The notes: generated from the sequence alone by a model not told the origin. 64,000 bases of DNA from Sphingosinithalassobacter sp. CS137 (GCF_014334115.1 NZ_CP060494.1:186001-250000), one strand, 5' to 3'; counted from the first letter of the stretch, positions 15,516 through 24,695 are shown. Translations and numbers: made by a program.

Positions 15516-17756
15516 ATGGCCCTCGATCTCGTTCCTCCCGAACCCACGGACGTCCCCTTCGACAGCGCGCTTTCCGAGCGTTACCTCGTCTATGCGCTGT
15601 CGACGATCACCGCGCGGTCGCTGCCGGACGTGCGCGACGGGCTGAAGCCCGTCCATCGCCGCCTGCTGTGGGCGATGCGGCTGCTGCGGCTCGATCCGGC
15701 GAGCGGATACAAGAAGTGCGCGCGCGTGGTCGGCGACGTGATCGGCAAATATCATCCGCACGGCGACGCATCGGTCTATGACGCGATGGTCCGGCTCGCG
15801 CAGACCTTCGCGCTGCGCTACCCGCTGGTCGACGGGCAGGGGAATTTCGGCAACATCGACGGCGATAACGCCGCCGCCTATCGCTACACCGAGGCACGGC
15901 TGACCCAGGTCGCGATCGACCTGATGGAAGGGCTGGACGAGGACGCCGCCGACTTCCGCCCGACCTATAACGGCGAGGAACAGGAGCCCGAGCTGTTTCC
16001 CGGGCCGTTCCCCAATCTGCTGGCGAACGGCGCGCAGGGGATCGCGGTGGGCATGGCGACCTCGGTCCCGCCGCACAACGCCGCCGAGCTGCTGAGCGCG
16101 GCGATCGCGCTGATCGACACTCCGCATGCCGACGATGGCGTGGTGCTCGAACATGTGAAGGGCCCGGATTTCCCGACCGGCGGGATCGTCGCCGATTCGC
16201 CCGCGGCGATCGCCGAGGCCTATGCCAGCGGCCGCGGATCGTTCCGCGTGCGGGCGAAATGGCATCAGGAGGATCTGGGCCGCGGCACCTGGGTCACGGT
16301 GGTCACCGAGATCCCCTACGGCGTCTCCAAGGGCAAGCTGATCGAGGCCATCGCCGCGCTGATCAACGACAAGAAGCTGCCGATCCTGGCCGATGTGCGC
16401 GACGAGAGCGCCAAGGACATCCGCATCGTGCTCGAGCCGCGCAGCCGCACCGTCGATCCGGGCACGCTGATGGACGGGCTGTTCCGCCTTTCCGAGCTCG
16501 AGACGCGGGTGCCGCTCAACCTCAATGTGCTCGACAAGAACCACACGCCGCGGGTGATGGGCCTGCGCGAGGCGCTCGCCGCATGGGTCGAGCATCAGTT
16601 CGTCGTGCTGCGCCGGCGTTCCGAGCATCGGCTGGCGAAGATCGGCGATCGGATCGAGCTGCTCGACGGCTATCTGATCGCGTTCCTCAATCTCGACCGA
16701 GTGATCGAGATCATCCGTACCGAGGACGAGCCCAAGCCGGTGATGATCGCCGAGTTCGCGCTGACCGACCGGCAGGCCGAGGCGATCCTCAACATGCGGC
16801 TGCGCAGCCTTCGGCGGCTCGAGGAGATGGAACTGCGCCGGGAGCGCGAGGGGCTGGAGAAGGAAAAGGGCGAGCTGGAACAGCTGCTCGGTTCCGAGGC
16901 GCGGCAGCGCACGCGGCTGAAGCGCGATTTCGGCAAGATGCGCGAACGCTACGGCCTCGAGACCGAGCTCGGCCGCCGGCGCACCGTGGTCGAGGAAGCG
17001 GCGCCCGCGCGCGACATTCCGCTCGAAGCGATGATCGAGCGTGAGCCGATCACGGTGATCCTCTCGCAGCGCGGCTGGATCCGCGCGATGAGGGGGCATG
17101 TGGAGCTTTCCGCCGCCGAGACGCTGAAGTTCAAGGAAGGCGACGGGCCGCTGTTCGCCTTTCATGCGCAGACGACCGATAAGCTGCTGCTCGCCGCCGA
17201 CACTGGCCGGTTCTATACGCTGGCAGCGGACAAGCTGCCGGGTGGGCGCGGCTTCGGCGAGCCGGTGCGGCTGATGATCGACCTGGAAGGCGAGCGGAAC
17301 ATCGTCGGGCTCTTGCCGGCAAGCGCGGCCGAGCGGCTGCTGGTGGCGGCGAGCGACGGACGCGGGTTCGTCGTGAAGACCGGCGACGTGCTCGCCGAAA
17401 CGCGCAAGGGCAAGCAGGTGGTCACGCCGCGGGCGGGCGCGGCGCTTCAGGTCGTGCGGCCGCTGGCGCCGGAGGACGATGCGGTCGCCGTGATCGGCGA
17501 CAACCGCAAGCTGCTGGTCTTCCCGCTGTCCGAAGTCGCCGAACTGGCGCGCGGGCAGGGTGTGCAGCTCCAGCGCTATCGCGAAGGCGGGCTGGCCGAC
17601 GTCACGGCTTTTCGCATGGAAGACGGGCTGCGCTGGCGGATGGGCGGCGAGCAGGGACGCATTCGCACCGAGACCGATCTGACGCCGTGGCGCGCGGCGC
17701 GTGGCGCTGCCGGGAGAATGCCGCCGCAGGGTTTCCCGAGGGACAATCGGTTCTGA
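15516..17756 (+). CDS. parC: DNA topoisomerase IV subunit A
   Basis: Breakage-reunion subunit of topoisomerase IV, which decatenates chromosomes with ParE. The 746-residue protein starts MALDLVPPEPTDVPFDSALS and carries SLPDVRDGLKPVHRRLLWAM, the quinolone-determining KYHPHGDASVYDAMVR and the active-site Tyr in YRYTEARLT (about residue 124). The ParC-type C-terminal domain has degenerate GyrA-box-like repeats and ends GRMPPQGFPRDNRF. The frame is open upstream to 15312, but ATG 15516 starts the homology. At the position equal to E. coli Ser80 it has Ala, and at Glu84 it has Asp. Confidence 0.94.
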   Translation: MALDLVPPEPTDVPFDSALSERYLVYALSTITARSLPDVRDGLKPVHRRLLWAMRLLRLDPASGYKKCARVVGDVIGKYHPHGDASVYDAMVRLAQTFALRYPLVDGQGNFGNIDGDNAAAYRYTEARLTQVAIDLMEGLDEDAADFRPTYNGEEQEPELFPGPFPNLLANGAQGIAVGMATSVPPHNAAELLSAAIALIDTPHADDGVVLEHVKGPDFPTGGIVADSPAAIAEAYASGRGSFRVRAKWHQEDLGRGTWVTVVTEIPYGVSKGKLIEAIAALINDKKLPILADVRDESAKDIRIVLEPRSRTVDPGTLMDGLFRLSELETRVPLNLNVLDKNHTPRVMGLREALAAWVEHQFVVLRRRSEHRLAKIGDRIELLDGYLIAFLNLDRVIEIIRTEDEPKPVMIAEFALTDRQAEAILNMRLRSLRRLEEMELRREREGLEKEKGELEQLLGSEARQRTRLKRDFGKMRERYGLETELGRRRTVVEEAAPARDIPLEAMIEREPITVILSQRGWIRAMRGHVELSAAETLKFKEGDGPLFAFHAQTTDKLLLAADTGRFYTLAADKLPGGRGFGEPVRLMIDLEGERNIVGLLPASAAERLLVAASDGRGFVVKTGDVLAETRKGKQVVTPRAGAALQVVRPLAPEDDAVAVIGDNRKLLVFPLSEVAELARGQGVQLQRYREGGLADVTAFRMEDGLRWRMGGEQGRIRTETDLTPWRAARGAAGRMPPQGFPRDNRF

Positions 17757-17768
17757 GACGATAGGGTT

Positions 17769-17787
17769 CTCGCCTCGCCGAGTTTTT
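17769..17787 (+). terminator. Weak intrinsic terminator candidate after parC
   Basis: CTCG at 17769-17772 pairs with CGAG at 17779-17782 around a six-base loop, followed by five T. It lies 12 bases after the parC stop and before the GGDEF-EAL gene. The stem is short, so termination may be inefficient. Confidence 0.35.
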
Positions 17788-17830
17788 GCTTGCTTCAGCA
17801 GCTCTTAACCAATGTCCGGTAGCGCCATCG

Positions 17831-19546
17831 ATGATGGTGTCCCGAAAAGCACGCCTTGCGACTTCTCGATCCGTGCCGGACACTCCGGCTGCGGAGGCGC
17901 CGCCGTTCGGTCCGCAGGCGAGCTCGATCGTGCTCGATTTGCTGCCCGTTCCGGCAGCGCTCGTCGATCTGAACGGGGATCGTTTCGCGTTCGAGGCCGT
18001 GAACCGGCCGTTCCGGATGGCCGGTCTCGGCACCGTGGCGGCGGAATCGCCGGTGATCCGGCTGCTCGGCTCGCGCATTCGAGGCTTTCTTGAATCGGAC
18101 GAGACTCATCTCGAATTCGCCTGGCAGTTCGGCGACGAAGTCGACTGCCGCTATTTCCGGGTGATGTTCGCGCGGCGCGCGGGCAGGCGGTCCGCCCTGC
18201 GGTGCCTGGTGACGCTGGTGGATCAGACCGCCGAGCTGCGGACCGAGCACAGTTTGCGCCGCGAGATGATGACCGACAGCCTGACAGGACTGCCGAATCG
18301 CGCGGGCTTCAGCGACATGCTGGAGAATGCCGTCGGGGCGGATGCGATCGAAGGCTATGCTGTGCTCGCAGTCAACCTCGACCGGTTCAGCCGAGTCAAT
18401 GCCTGCATGGGCGCGCTGGCGGGCGACGAGCTGCTGATCTCGCTCGCGCGGCGGCTGAAGGGTGCGCTGCGCGGCCGCGACGTGCTGGCGCGGATGGGCG
18501 GCGACGAATTCGGCATCCTGCTGACGCTCGACGACGGGCCGGGGGACGCGCTGCACGTCGCCAAGCGCATCCATGCCGCGCTGGCGAATCCGTTCCGGCT
18601 TTCCGATTTCGAGATCCGAGTGGAATGTTCGATCGGCGTGGCGCTGGGATCGCACGACATCGAGGACCCCGAGGATCTGATCCGGCACGCGCAGTTCGCC
18701 GTGAAGCGATCCAAGAAGAGCGGGCGCACCGAAATTTATCAGGCCCGCACGTTCGACATTGCGCGCGAACAATTCGGGATGGAAACCGAGCTGCGCCGTG
18801 CGATCGACAGCGGCAAGCTGACGCTGAGCTTCCAGCCGATCTGCGATCTGGCCAGCGGCCGGATCGTCTCGTTCGAGGCGCTGGCGCGCTGGACGAACGA
18901 GCAGGGCGTACGGCTTTCACCCAGCGAGTTCATCCCGGTAGCGGAGGAATCGGGGCTGATCGTTCCGCTCGGTCGCTGGGCGATGGAGGAAGCCGCGCGG
19001 ACGCTGGCCGAATGGGACGCGACGGCGGGAGGCGATTGCGGCGTGAAGGTGGCGGTGAACCTGTCGGCGATCCAGCTGCAGCGCGACCAGATCGCGCCGA
19101 TGGTGAAGGCGGCGCTCGACACGCACGGCGTGTCGGGCACGCGGCTGACGCTCGAGCTGACCGAAAGCGCGATCGTCACCGATCCCGATCGAATCGCGCA
19201 GACGATGAAGGCGTTGAAGGATCTCGGCACCACGCTGGCGATGGATGATTTCGGCACCGGCTATTCGAACCTCGCCTATCTCCAGCGGCTGCCGATCGAC
19301 CTGCTCAAGATCGACCGCAGCTTCGTTTCCGGAATGCTCGCCGACCGCGACAAGGTGGCGATCGTCCGCGCGATCCTGAGCCTGGCACATGCGCTGGGGA
19401 TGGAGACCACCGCCGAGGGGATCGAGACCAACGAACTGGGACAGACGCTGGCGGCGCTGGGCTGCAACTATGGGCAGGGCTTTCTCTATGCCCGGCCGCT
19501 CGAAGCCGGTGACGCCTATGCGTTGCTTCAGGAACGCAACGCCTGA
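17831..19546 (+). CDS. Bifunctional GGDEF-EAL cyclic-di-GMP protein with PAS-like N-terminus
   Basis: Predicted to make and/or degrade cyclic di-GMP. Domains in order: a PAS-like sensor (about 30-135, LDLLPVPAALVDLNGDRFAF to LRCLVTLVDQT), a GGDEF domain with intact GGDEF at about 223-227, preceded by RGRD exactly five residues before it (an inhibitory I-site), and an EAL domain with EALARW, ELTES, DDFGTGYSNLAYL, LKIDRSFV, AEGIET and QGFLYARP all present. Both catalytic centres look complete. The start is uncertain; I chose ATG 17831. TTAACC lies about 20 bases upstream. The 3' end overlaps cca on the other strand by 19 bases. Confidence 0.9.
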   Translation: MMVSRKARLATSRSVPDTPAAEAPPFGPQASSIVLDLLPVPAALVDLNGDRFAFEAVNRPFRMAGLGTVAAESPVIRLLGSRIRGFLESDETHLEFAWQFGDEVDCRYFRVMFARRAGRRSALRCLVTLVDQTAELRTEHSLRREMMTDSLTGLPNRAGFSDMLENAVGADAIEGYAVLAVNLDRFSRVNACMGALAGDELLISLARRLKGALRGRDVLARMGGDEFGILLTLDDGPGDALHVAKRIHAALANPFRLSDFEIRVECSIGVALGSHDIEDPEDLIRHAQFAVKRSKKSGRTEIYQARTFDIAREQFGMETELRRAIDSGKLTLSFQPICDLASGRIVSFEALARWTNEQGVRLSPSEFIPVAEESGLIVPLGRWAMEEAARTLAEWDATAGGDCGVKVAVNLSAIQLQRDQIAPMVKAALDTHGVSGTRLTLELTESAIVTDPDRIAQTMKALKDLGTTLAMDDFGTGYSNLAYLQRLPIDLLKIDRSFVSGMLADRDKVAIVRAILSLAHALGMETTAEGIETNELGQTLAALGCNYGQGFLYARPLEAGDAYALLQERNA

Positions 19547-20739
19547 GCCACTTCCGCGTCGGCGATTTCGCTGACACGCGCTGCGTCCGGGAACCCCTCG
19601 TCGATCCAGCGATCCTCCACCCGGCGCAGCGTGCGCGCGACGTCGGGCCCCTTGCTCAATCCGCGCGCGATGAGCGCGCCGCCGGTAAGCGGCAAGCGGG
19701 GAACCTCCCAGTGCGACAGGTGCCGCGCTGCGATCACCGCATCCGTCGGCTCGGCGACGTGCACCAGCATCCGGTCAATCGCTCCCTCGCGACCGAGGAG
19801 ATAGGCGGCCCGATAGGGCGACTCCATGAGATCGGGGACGACCGCGCTTGTAAGCCGGTTTCGATGTGCCTTCGACAGCTTGAGCCGCGTGGCGATGCCC
19901 TCCGCCAGTTTCGGATCGTCCGGCAGCAGCGCCGCAAGCCGGCGGATCGGATCGGGAGATATCTCCGCGGCGGCCTCGGAGTCGGCACAGCGTTCGAGCC
20001 GTGCGACGCCAGCCGCAGTGATTTCCGGCAGCACCGGCCGAAAAATGCCGTGTTCGATCATCAGCGACACCACGCGCACCGCGTCCCGCGCCACCAGCAG
20101 CTTCAGCAGCTCTTCGGCGATCCGTTCGCGGCTGAGCGCCATCAGGTCGTTCGCGCGCGCCGCGCAGGCAGCGAGCCCCTCGGGATCGGGCGCGTCGCCG
20201 AAGCGGGCGAGAAACCGGAAGAAGCGCAGGATACGCAGATGATCCTCCGCAATCCGGCGATAGGGATCGCCGATGAACCGCACGCGCCGCGCATCGAGAT
20301 CGGCGAGCCCGTCGAAATAGTCGAAGATCGTGCCGCTCGCCGGATCGGCATAAAGCGCGTTCATCGTGAAGTCGCGCCGTGCGGCATCCTCTTCCCACGC
20401 ATCGGTGAACGCGACGGTGGCGTGGCGGCCGTCGGTCGCGACATCGCGGCGCAGCGTGGTCACTTCGACGGGACCGCTTTCCAGCACCGCAGTGATGGTG
20501 CCGTGCGCGAGCCCGGTCGGAACCGCGCGAATCCCCGCCGCCTTCAGCAGCGCGAGCACCTGTTCGGGCGCGTGCCGTGTCGCGATGTCGATGTCGTGGA
20601 CCGGCAGGCGCAGGAGCGTGTCGCGGACCGCACCGCCGACCAGCCGCGCCCTGTCGTCGCGCGCACCGAGCACTTCCGCCAGCCGGTCGAGCCCCGGGCG
20701 GTGCCGCCATTCGCCATCGGGAAGCGTTATGCGGTCCAT
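19528..20739 (-). CDS. cca: CCA tRNA nucleotidyltransferase / poly(A) polymerase family
   Basis: Adds or repairs the 3' CCA of tRNAs (class II nucleotidyltransferase family). In 403 residues, the head has RLVGGAVRDTLLRLPVHDIDIAT with the GG and catalytic DxD, RRDFTMNALYADPA follows, and GDPYRRIAEDHLRILRFFRFLARF is the RNA-binding RRD/ExxR region. The start is ATG 20739; the frame stays open far upstream only as a shadow of the next gene. It overlaps the Nudix gene by 13 bases, forming a run DUF1285-nudL-cca. Family members can also act as poly(A) polymerases, so the exact specificity is from size and context. Confidence 0.9.
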   Translation of the reverse strand: MDRITLPDGEWRHRPGLDRLAEVLGARDDRARLVGGAVRDTLLRLPVHDIDIATRHAPEQVLALLKAAGIRAVPTGLAHGTITAVLESGPVEVTTLRRDVATDGRHATVAFTDAWEEDAARRDFTMNALYADPASGTIFDYFDGLADLDARRVRFIGDPYRRIAEDHLRILRFFRFLARFGDAPDPEGLAACAARANDLMALSRERIAEELLKLLVARDAVRVVSLMIEHGIFRPVLPEITAAGVARLERCADSEAAAEISPDPIRRLAALLPDDPKLAEGIATRLKLSKAHRNRLTSAVVPDLMESPYRAAYLLGREGAIDRMLVHVAEPTDAVIAARHLSHWEVPRLPLTGGALIARGLSKGPDVARTLRRVEDRWIDEGFPDAARVSEIADAEVAQALRS

Positions 20740-21320
20740 CGCAGCCGCCGCGAGAGATTGACGACCATCGCCGCGGTCGCGCCCCAGATCCGGCGGCCTT
20801 CCCAGTGAATCTCGAAATACCAGCGCTCGCGACCCTGCCATTCGAGCGAGCCTTCCTTGTGATTGGCTTCGTCGAGCAGGAAGGAGAGCGGAACTTCGAA
20901 GACCTCCGCCACTTCGGCCTCGTGCGGGGTGAGATCCAGTCCGGGCGGCACGACCGAAAGCACCGGTGTGACTTCGAAGCCAGTGACGGTGCGATAGCGA
21001 TCGGCAGTGCCGATCACTTCGACTCGGTTCGGATCGAGGCCGATCTCCTCCTGCGCCTCGCGCAGCGCGGCGGCGATCGCATCCTCGTCGGCATCGATCC
21101 GGCCGCCGGGAAAGGCGACCTGGCCGGCATGGGTGCGCAGAGTCTCGGTGCGGCGCGTGAGAATCACGCCCGGCTGGGGCCCGTCGGTGACGGCGACGAG
21201 CACCGCCGCCGGATAGGCGGCGACGGCCGGGTCCTCGTCGCGAAAGTCGCCGGTCAGCAGCACGGGATGGTCGCGGTCGGCGGCGGCGAGCGCGACGCGC
21301 AGGCGATCGGCGAGCTTCAT
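20727..21320 (-). CDS. nudL: CoA pyrophosphatase, Nudix family
   Basis: Nudix hydrolase probably cleaving coenzyme A or oxidised CoA to phosphopantetheine and 3',5'-ADP. The 197-residue protein contains the complete Nudix box GGRIDADEDAIAAALREAQE followed by EIGL, preceded by the CoA-hydrolase-type LRTHAGQVAFPGG (the conserved RxHxGQVAFPGG element). The end is rich in aromatic residues (RRIWGATAAMVVNLSRRL), also typical. ATG 21320 overlaps the DUF1285 stop by four bases; the 3' end overlaps cca. Substrate is from family knowledge. Confidence 0.87.
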   Translation of the reverse strand: MKLADRLRVALAAADRDHPVLLTGDFRDEDPAVAAYPAAVLVAVTDGPQPGVILTRRTETLRTHAGQVAFPGGRIDADEDAIAAALREAQEEIGLDPNRVEVIGTADRYRTVTGFEVTPVLSVVPPGLDLTPHEAEVAEVFEVPLSFLLDEANHKEGSLEWQGRERWYFEIHWEGRRIWGATAAMVVNLSRRLRWTA

Positions 21321-21880
21321 GCGGGCTCCAGCGGGAAGAAGGCGCCATTGCTCCACACGCCCGGCGGCTCGCTGCCGTTCGCGAGGGCGATCTCGGCGAG
21401 TTCGTAATAGACCGGGCGGGCGATCAGCGCCTCCAGCCCGCGGCGGACGTGGAGATAGGGGCGGGGGCCATCGTCGCGCGCCTCGAAGCGCAGCGCATTG
21501 TCCGCGCCGGCAGCGACGACGTCGCCGGTGTTGAGCCGAAAGGCGAGCTTCATCGCCGCGCCGGCGCCTTCGCGCTTCAGCTCGACCGCAGTGAAGGCGG
21601 CATCCTCCACTTCGATGTCGAGCTTTTCGACCGGCGTGACCAGGACATGGCGCCCGTCGGGCTCGCGGCGGAGGATGGTGGAGAACAGCCGGACCATCGC
21701 CGGGCGGCCGATCGGCGATCCCTGATGATACCAGGTGCCGTCGCGGCCGATCCGCATCTCGCTGTCGCCGCAATGGTCCGGGTTCCACTGCTCGACGGGC
21801 GGCAGCTTGTTCTCCTCCGCAAGACGGGCGATGTCGGCGAGCGAGAGGTTGGCGAAGTCGGGCGGGGTCGGTGCGGGCAT
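21317..21880 (-). CDS. DUF1285 family protein
   Basis: A 187-residue cytosolic-looking protein matching the DUF1285 family: PPVEQWNPDHCGDSEMRIGRDGTWYHQGSPIGR near residues 28-60, LFSTILRREPDG, and VTPVEKLDIEVEDAAF. No enzymatic function is established. It starts the run DUF1285-nudL-cca, with an ATGA overlap into nudL. An upstream extension is open to 21976, but ATG 21880 gives the usual family N-terminus. Confidence 0.82.
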   Translation of the reverse strand: MPAPTPPDFANLSLADIARLAEENKLPPVEQWNPDHCGDSEMRIGRDGTWYHQGSPIGRPAMVRLFSTILRREPDGRHVLVTPVEKLDIEVEDAAFTAVELKREGAGAAMKLAFRLNTGDVVAAGADNALRFEARDDGPRPYLHVRRGLEALIARPVYYELAEIALANGSEPPGVWSNGAFFPLEPA

Positions 21881-21933
21881 GGCACGCAGGTAGGCGCGCG
21901 CGCGCGGAAGCGCAAAGCCTGTCAGAAAGTCTG

Positions 21934-22446
21934 TCAGACGGTCTGCAGGATGCGGGGGCCCAGCAGGCCGGGGCACTCGGGCACGGCGGCGCCGCGCGCG
22001 AGCAGCCGGTGCGGCTCGAACGGGCCGGGGAGGCGCCAGGCGCCGGTGCGCTCGGCCGAGAAGCCGAAAAAGCGGCCGTAATATTCGGGATCGCCGATCA
22101 GCATCTGCGGATCGGCGGCGGTGCGGTCGGCCGCAGCGAGCATCGCGCGCATCAGCGCGCGGCCGATGCCTTCCTGCTGCAGCGCGGGTTCGACCGCGAC
22201 GGGGCCGACCATCACCAGCGGCAAGCGCGCGCCCGAATCGCAGGCGAGCGCCACCGGCCAGCTTTGCAGCGTGCCCGCCAGCGTCCCGTCGGCGAGCCGC
22301 GCGGCGAAGCTGAGCGGAGCGAGCCAGTCCATCCCCTCGCGGATGCGGTAGGCGGTGCGGCCGTGCCGGTCGCGGCCGAACGCGCGATCCAGCAGCGCCT
22401 CTACGGCGGCGGGTGCGACGGTTTCGAGCGGCACGAGATCGAGCAA
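21934..22446 (-). CDS. GNAT family N-acetyltransferase (YhbS-like)
   Basis: Acetyl-CoA-dependent N-acetyltransferase of unknown substrate. The acetyl-CoA loop is VAVEPALQQEGIGRALMRAML (about residues 88-108), and the YhbS-type ending has LIGDPEYYGRFFGFSAE. I place the start at a TTG (22446) because AAAGGAAAG lies just before it and the preceding codons are basic and low-complexity; an ATG at 22542 is in frame but would reach into the leader of the divergent GST gene. That gives 170 residues, normal for YhbS. Confidence 0.78.
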   Translation of the reverse strand: MLDLVPLETVAPAAVEALLDRAFGRDRHGRTAYRIREGMDWLAPLSFAARLADGTLAGTLQSWPVALACDSGARLPLVMVGPVAVEPALQQEGIGRALMRAMLAAADRTAADPQMLIGDPEYYGRFFGFSAERTGAWRLPGPFEPHRLLARGAAVPECPGLLGPRILQTV

Positions 22447-22543
22447 CGCGGCTTTCCTTTCGCTGCGCCCCGGTGGACGTGCGGGGCCGCGCGCTTTAGC
22501 CTTGATGCAATATGACGCAAGGCTGAATCGGAGCAGGCCCACG

Positions 22544-23176
22544 ATGAAACTCTATGACGCCGAATGGGCGCCCAGCCCCCGCCGGGTCCGCATCTTTCTG
22601 GCCGAAAAGGGAATCGAGGTGCCCCGCGAGACGATCGACCTGCGCAGCGGCGAGCAATTGCGCGATTCCTATCTCGAGATCAACCCGCGCGGCGCGGTGC
22701 CGGCGCTCGAGCTCGACGACGGGCAGGTGCTGTGCGAATCGAGTGCGATCTGCCGCTATTTCGAAGCGGTGCAGCCCGAGCCGCCGCTGTTCGGCACGAC
22801 CCCGGTCGAGATCGGCCGGATCGAAAGCTGGACCCGGCGGATCGAAGGCGACGGCTATGCAGCGGTCGCCTATGTCTTCCGCAACACGCTGCCCGCGCTC
22901 GAGGGCCGCGCGATCGTGGGCAATTTCGGCATGGTGCCGCAGATCCCCGAACTCGCGACCCGCGGAACGATCATGTGGACCGGCTTTCTGGAGGCATTCG
23001 ACCAGCAGCTCGCGGATCGCGAATGGGTGACCGGCGAGCGCTTCACTTTTGCCGACATCACTGCGCTGGTGACGCTCGATTTCGCCAAGGCAGTGAAACT
23101 GCAGGTGCCCGAACGCCATGCCAATGTGCTGCGCTGGCACGCGGCGGCATCGGCGCGGCCGAGCGCCGCGGCCTGA
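22544..23176 (+). CDS. Glutathione S-transferase family protein
   Basis: A 210-residue GST. The thioredoxin-like N-terminal domain begins MKLYDAEWAPSPRRVRIFLA, with the glutathione-binding NPRGAVPALELDDGQ and ESSAICRYFE segments (Ser-Ser at about 66). A helical C-terminal domain follows (WTRRIEGDG, FTFADITALVTLDFAKAV). SPRRV in place of a Ser/Cys-x-x-active-site pattern is seen in several bacterial GSTs. GGAG precedes ATG 22544. Reaction unknown. It is followed by folB 68 bases later on the same strand. Confidence 0.87.
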   Translation: MKLYDAEWAPSPRRVRIFLAEKGIEVPRETIDLRSGEQLRDSYLEINPRGAVPALELDDGQVLCESSAICRYFEAVQPEPPLFGTTPVEIGRIESWTRRIEGDGYAAVAYVFRNTLPALEGRAIVGNFGMVPQIPELATRGTIMWTGFLEAFDQQLADREWVTGERFTFADITALVTLDFAKAVKLQVPERHANVLRWHAAASARPSAAA

Positions 23177-23244
23177 GCGGCGGGCTTTCGCCGACGGACA
23201 CTTCTGCTAAGGGCGCGGGCGAACCTCGCGCGAAAGGCCCGCGA

Positions 23245-23616
23245 TTGCCCGACCTACTCCAGCTCCAGGTCCATGATCTGGAAGTCCGCGTCCTGACCGG
23301 CGTCTATTCCGAAGAGACGCACCTGCCGCAGCCGCTGCGCATCTCGATCACCGCCGATCTCGACATGCCCGAGCGCTTCGCGCCGGACACGCCGCTCAGC
23401 GCCTCGAAAAGCTATCTCGACCTGAAGCACGCGGCCACCACCGCGCTGCCGAAAGACGTGCATTTCACGCTGATCGAAGGCGTCGCCGAGCATATCGCCG
23501 AGACGCTGTTCGCAGGCGACGCGCGCGTCCGCCGCGTGGAAATCCGCATCGTGAAGCTGGCGATCGCCGAACAGGGCGAATCGATCGGGATCACGATGGT
23601 GCGTCACCGGCGCTGA
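23245..23616 (+). CDS. folB: Dihydroneopterin aldolase
   Basis: Cleaves dihydroneopterin to 6-hydroxymethyl-dihydropterin in folate synthesis. The 123-residue protein has the family start LQLQVHDLEVRVLTGVYSEE (with the conserved Glu), SKSYLDLKHAATTAL, TLIEGVAEHIAETLF, and the catalytic Lys in RIVKLAIAEQGESIGI. A TTG start at 23245 with upstream AAAGG gives the right length; no ATG is available there. Its stop lies inside a dyad shared with the convergent gene. Confidence 0.84.
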   Translation: MPDLLQLQVHDLEVRVLTGVYSEETHLPQPLRISITADLDMPERFAPDTPLSASKSYLDLKHAATTALPKDVHFTLIEGVAEHIAETLFAGDARVRRVEIRIVKLAIAEQGESIGITMVRHRR

Positions 23617-23636
23617 GGCCGGAGCTCAGCCTCGGC
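23612..23636. terminator. Dyad spanning both stop codons of convergent genes
   Basis: Bases 23612-23619 (GCTGAGGC) pair with 23629-23636 (GCCTCGGC), 8 bp with one G-U, around a nine-base loop. The folB stop lies in the left arm and the stop of the opposing gene in the loop. It could act as a two-way terminator, though no T-run follows on either strand. Confidence 0.35.
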
Positions 23637-24462
23637 AGGGGCCGAGGTCGCGCAGCACCAGCCGATAATCCTCGCGCGCGACCCGCGCCGTCATGGGCGA
23701 TTCGGCGGCGATCGCCGATTCGGGCAATTCGGGCGGCAGACCACAGGCGAGCCGATACCAGAGGAAGGTGTCGCGCTGCGGCGGACCGGCCGAATCATCG
23801 ACGATCTCGCCGAGCGAGACCGCCCAGCGCGGCGCCTGATTGGGCCGGCGGAGGATCTGGAGCGAGATCGGATCGTCGTTCGCCGTCCGCAGGAAGATCT
23901 GGGTTTCGCCTTCGCCCGGCAGCGTCCCGGGAACGTGGAAGGCATTGCCGATCCCGATGATTTCGGGAGGCGCGTCCGGAGAAACCGCCTCGCGCGCGAT
24001 CGAGCGGACCATGGCGTCGAGCGGGGGGCTCCACGGGCGCTGGCCGTCGAGGCCGGTGAGCTGGAGCTGATCGGGACGTCCGGAAACGGGACGCGCGAAC
24101 ACCAACACGCGCTCGCGCCGCAGCCGGGGCGGACGGCCGCGGAAATCGAGCGGTACATCAACGAGATAGCCGATTCGCGCCGGCAGACCCGTGGTGCCGC
24201 GGATCAGCGCGTTCACATCGGCGGTGACATAATAGCGCACTCGGCCGGGCGGCACGTCGGCCGCTTCCGCGCCGCGGATCGTGGCCGTGCTGCGGACCGT
24301 CGCGTCGACGATCAGCGGGGCGCCGAGCACCTGGCCGGCGATCTCGCCATAGCCGGGAAGCGCTGGAGAATCCGCCGCGATTTGCGCGGGTTGGGCACTC
24401 GCAGCCACGGGTGCCGTAGCGGCAAACGCAGCAGAAAAGAGGAGGCTCGGGATACGGATCAT
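23626..24462 (-). CDS. Exported protein of unknown function
   Basis: A 278-residue protein with a cleavable signal peptide (MIRIPSLLFSAAFAATAPVA, ending ASAQP). The mature part mixes short strands and Pro-rich loops: PLIVDATVRSTATIRGAE, RVRYYVTADVNALIRGTTGL, RERVLVFARPV and DTFLWYRLACGLPPELPES. Two cysteines (near LACGLP and at the end, LGPCRG) may pair. No family recognised. It converges on folB and diverges from tonB across 233 bases. The ATG at 24462 fits the signal peptide; the upstream open frame is a shadow. Confidence 0.68.
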   Translation of the reverse strand: MIRIPSLLFSAAFAATAPVAASAQPAQIAADSPALPGYGEIAGQVLGAPLIVDATVRSTATIRGAEAADVPPGRVRYYVTADVNALIRGTTGLPARIGYLVDVPLDFRGRPPRLRRERVLVFARPVSGRPDQLQLTGLDGQRPWSPPLDAMVRSIAREAVSPDAPPEIIGIGNAFHVPGTLPGEGETQIFLRTANDDPISLQILRRPNQAPRWAVSLGEIVDDSAGPPQRDTFLWYRLACGLPPELPESAIAAESPMTARVAREDYRLVLRDLGPCRG

Positions 24463-24695
24463 GGTTTCTGGCGTTACGCGATCACAACGCCTGGATACAG
24501 AAATAAATCTGCCACCCGCCGACGTTACGTGTGCTGCGTCCGACAAAGCGTTTGCGTCCCTCGGGTCGCCACGATAGAAACTCGCGCTCTGCCGCCGGAC
24601 GCAGGAGTGCGATCGGCAGGTGGGTTCACGCGTGGGTTGCAATAACCCGGGCTACCGGGACCCGCATGACGGGGATAGAGGAGTGACGTCGCCGA

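Noticed and set aside
24463..24695. Fur-type operator before tonB
   Set aside because: The 233-base gap has a small GGGTT/AACCC hairpin but no convincing 19-base AT-rich Fur dyad.
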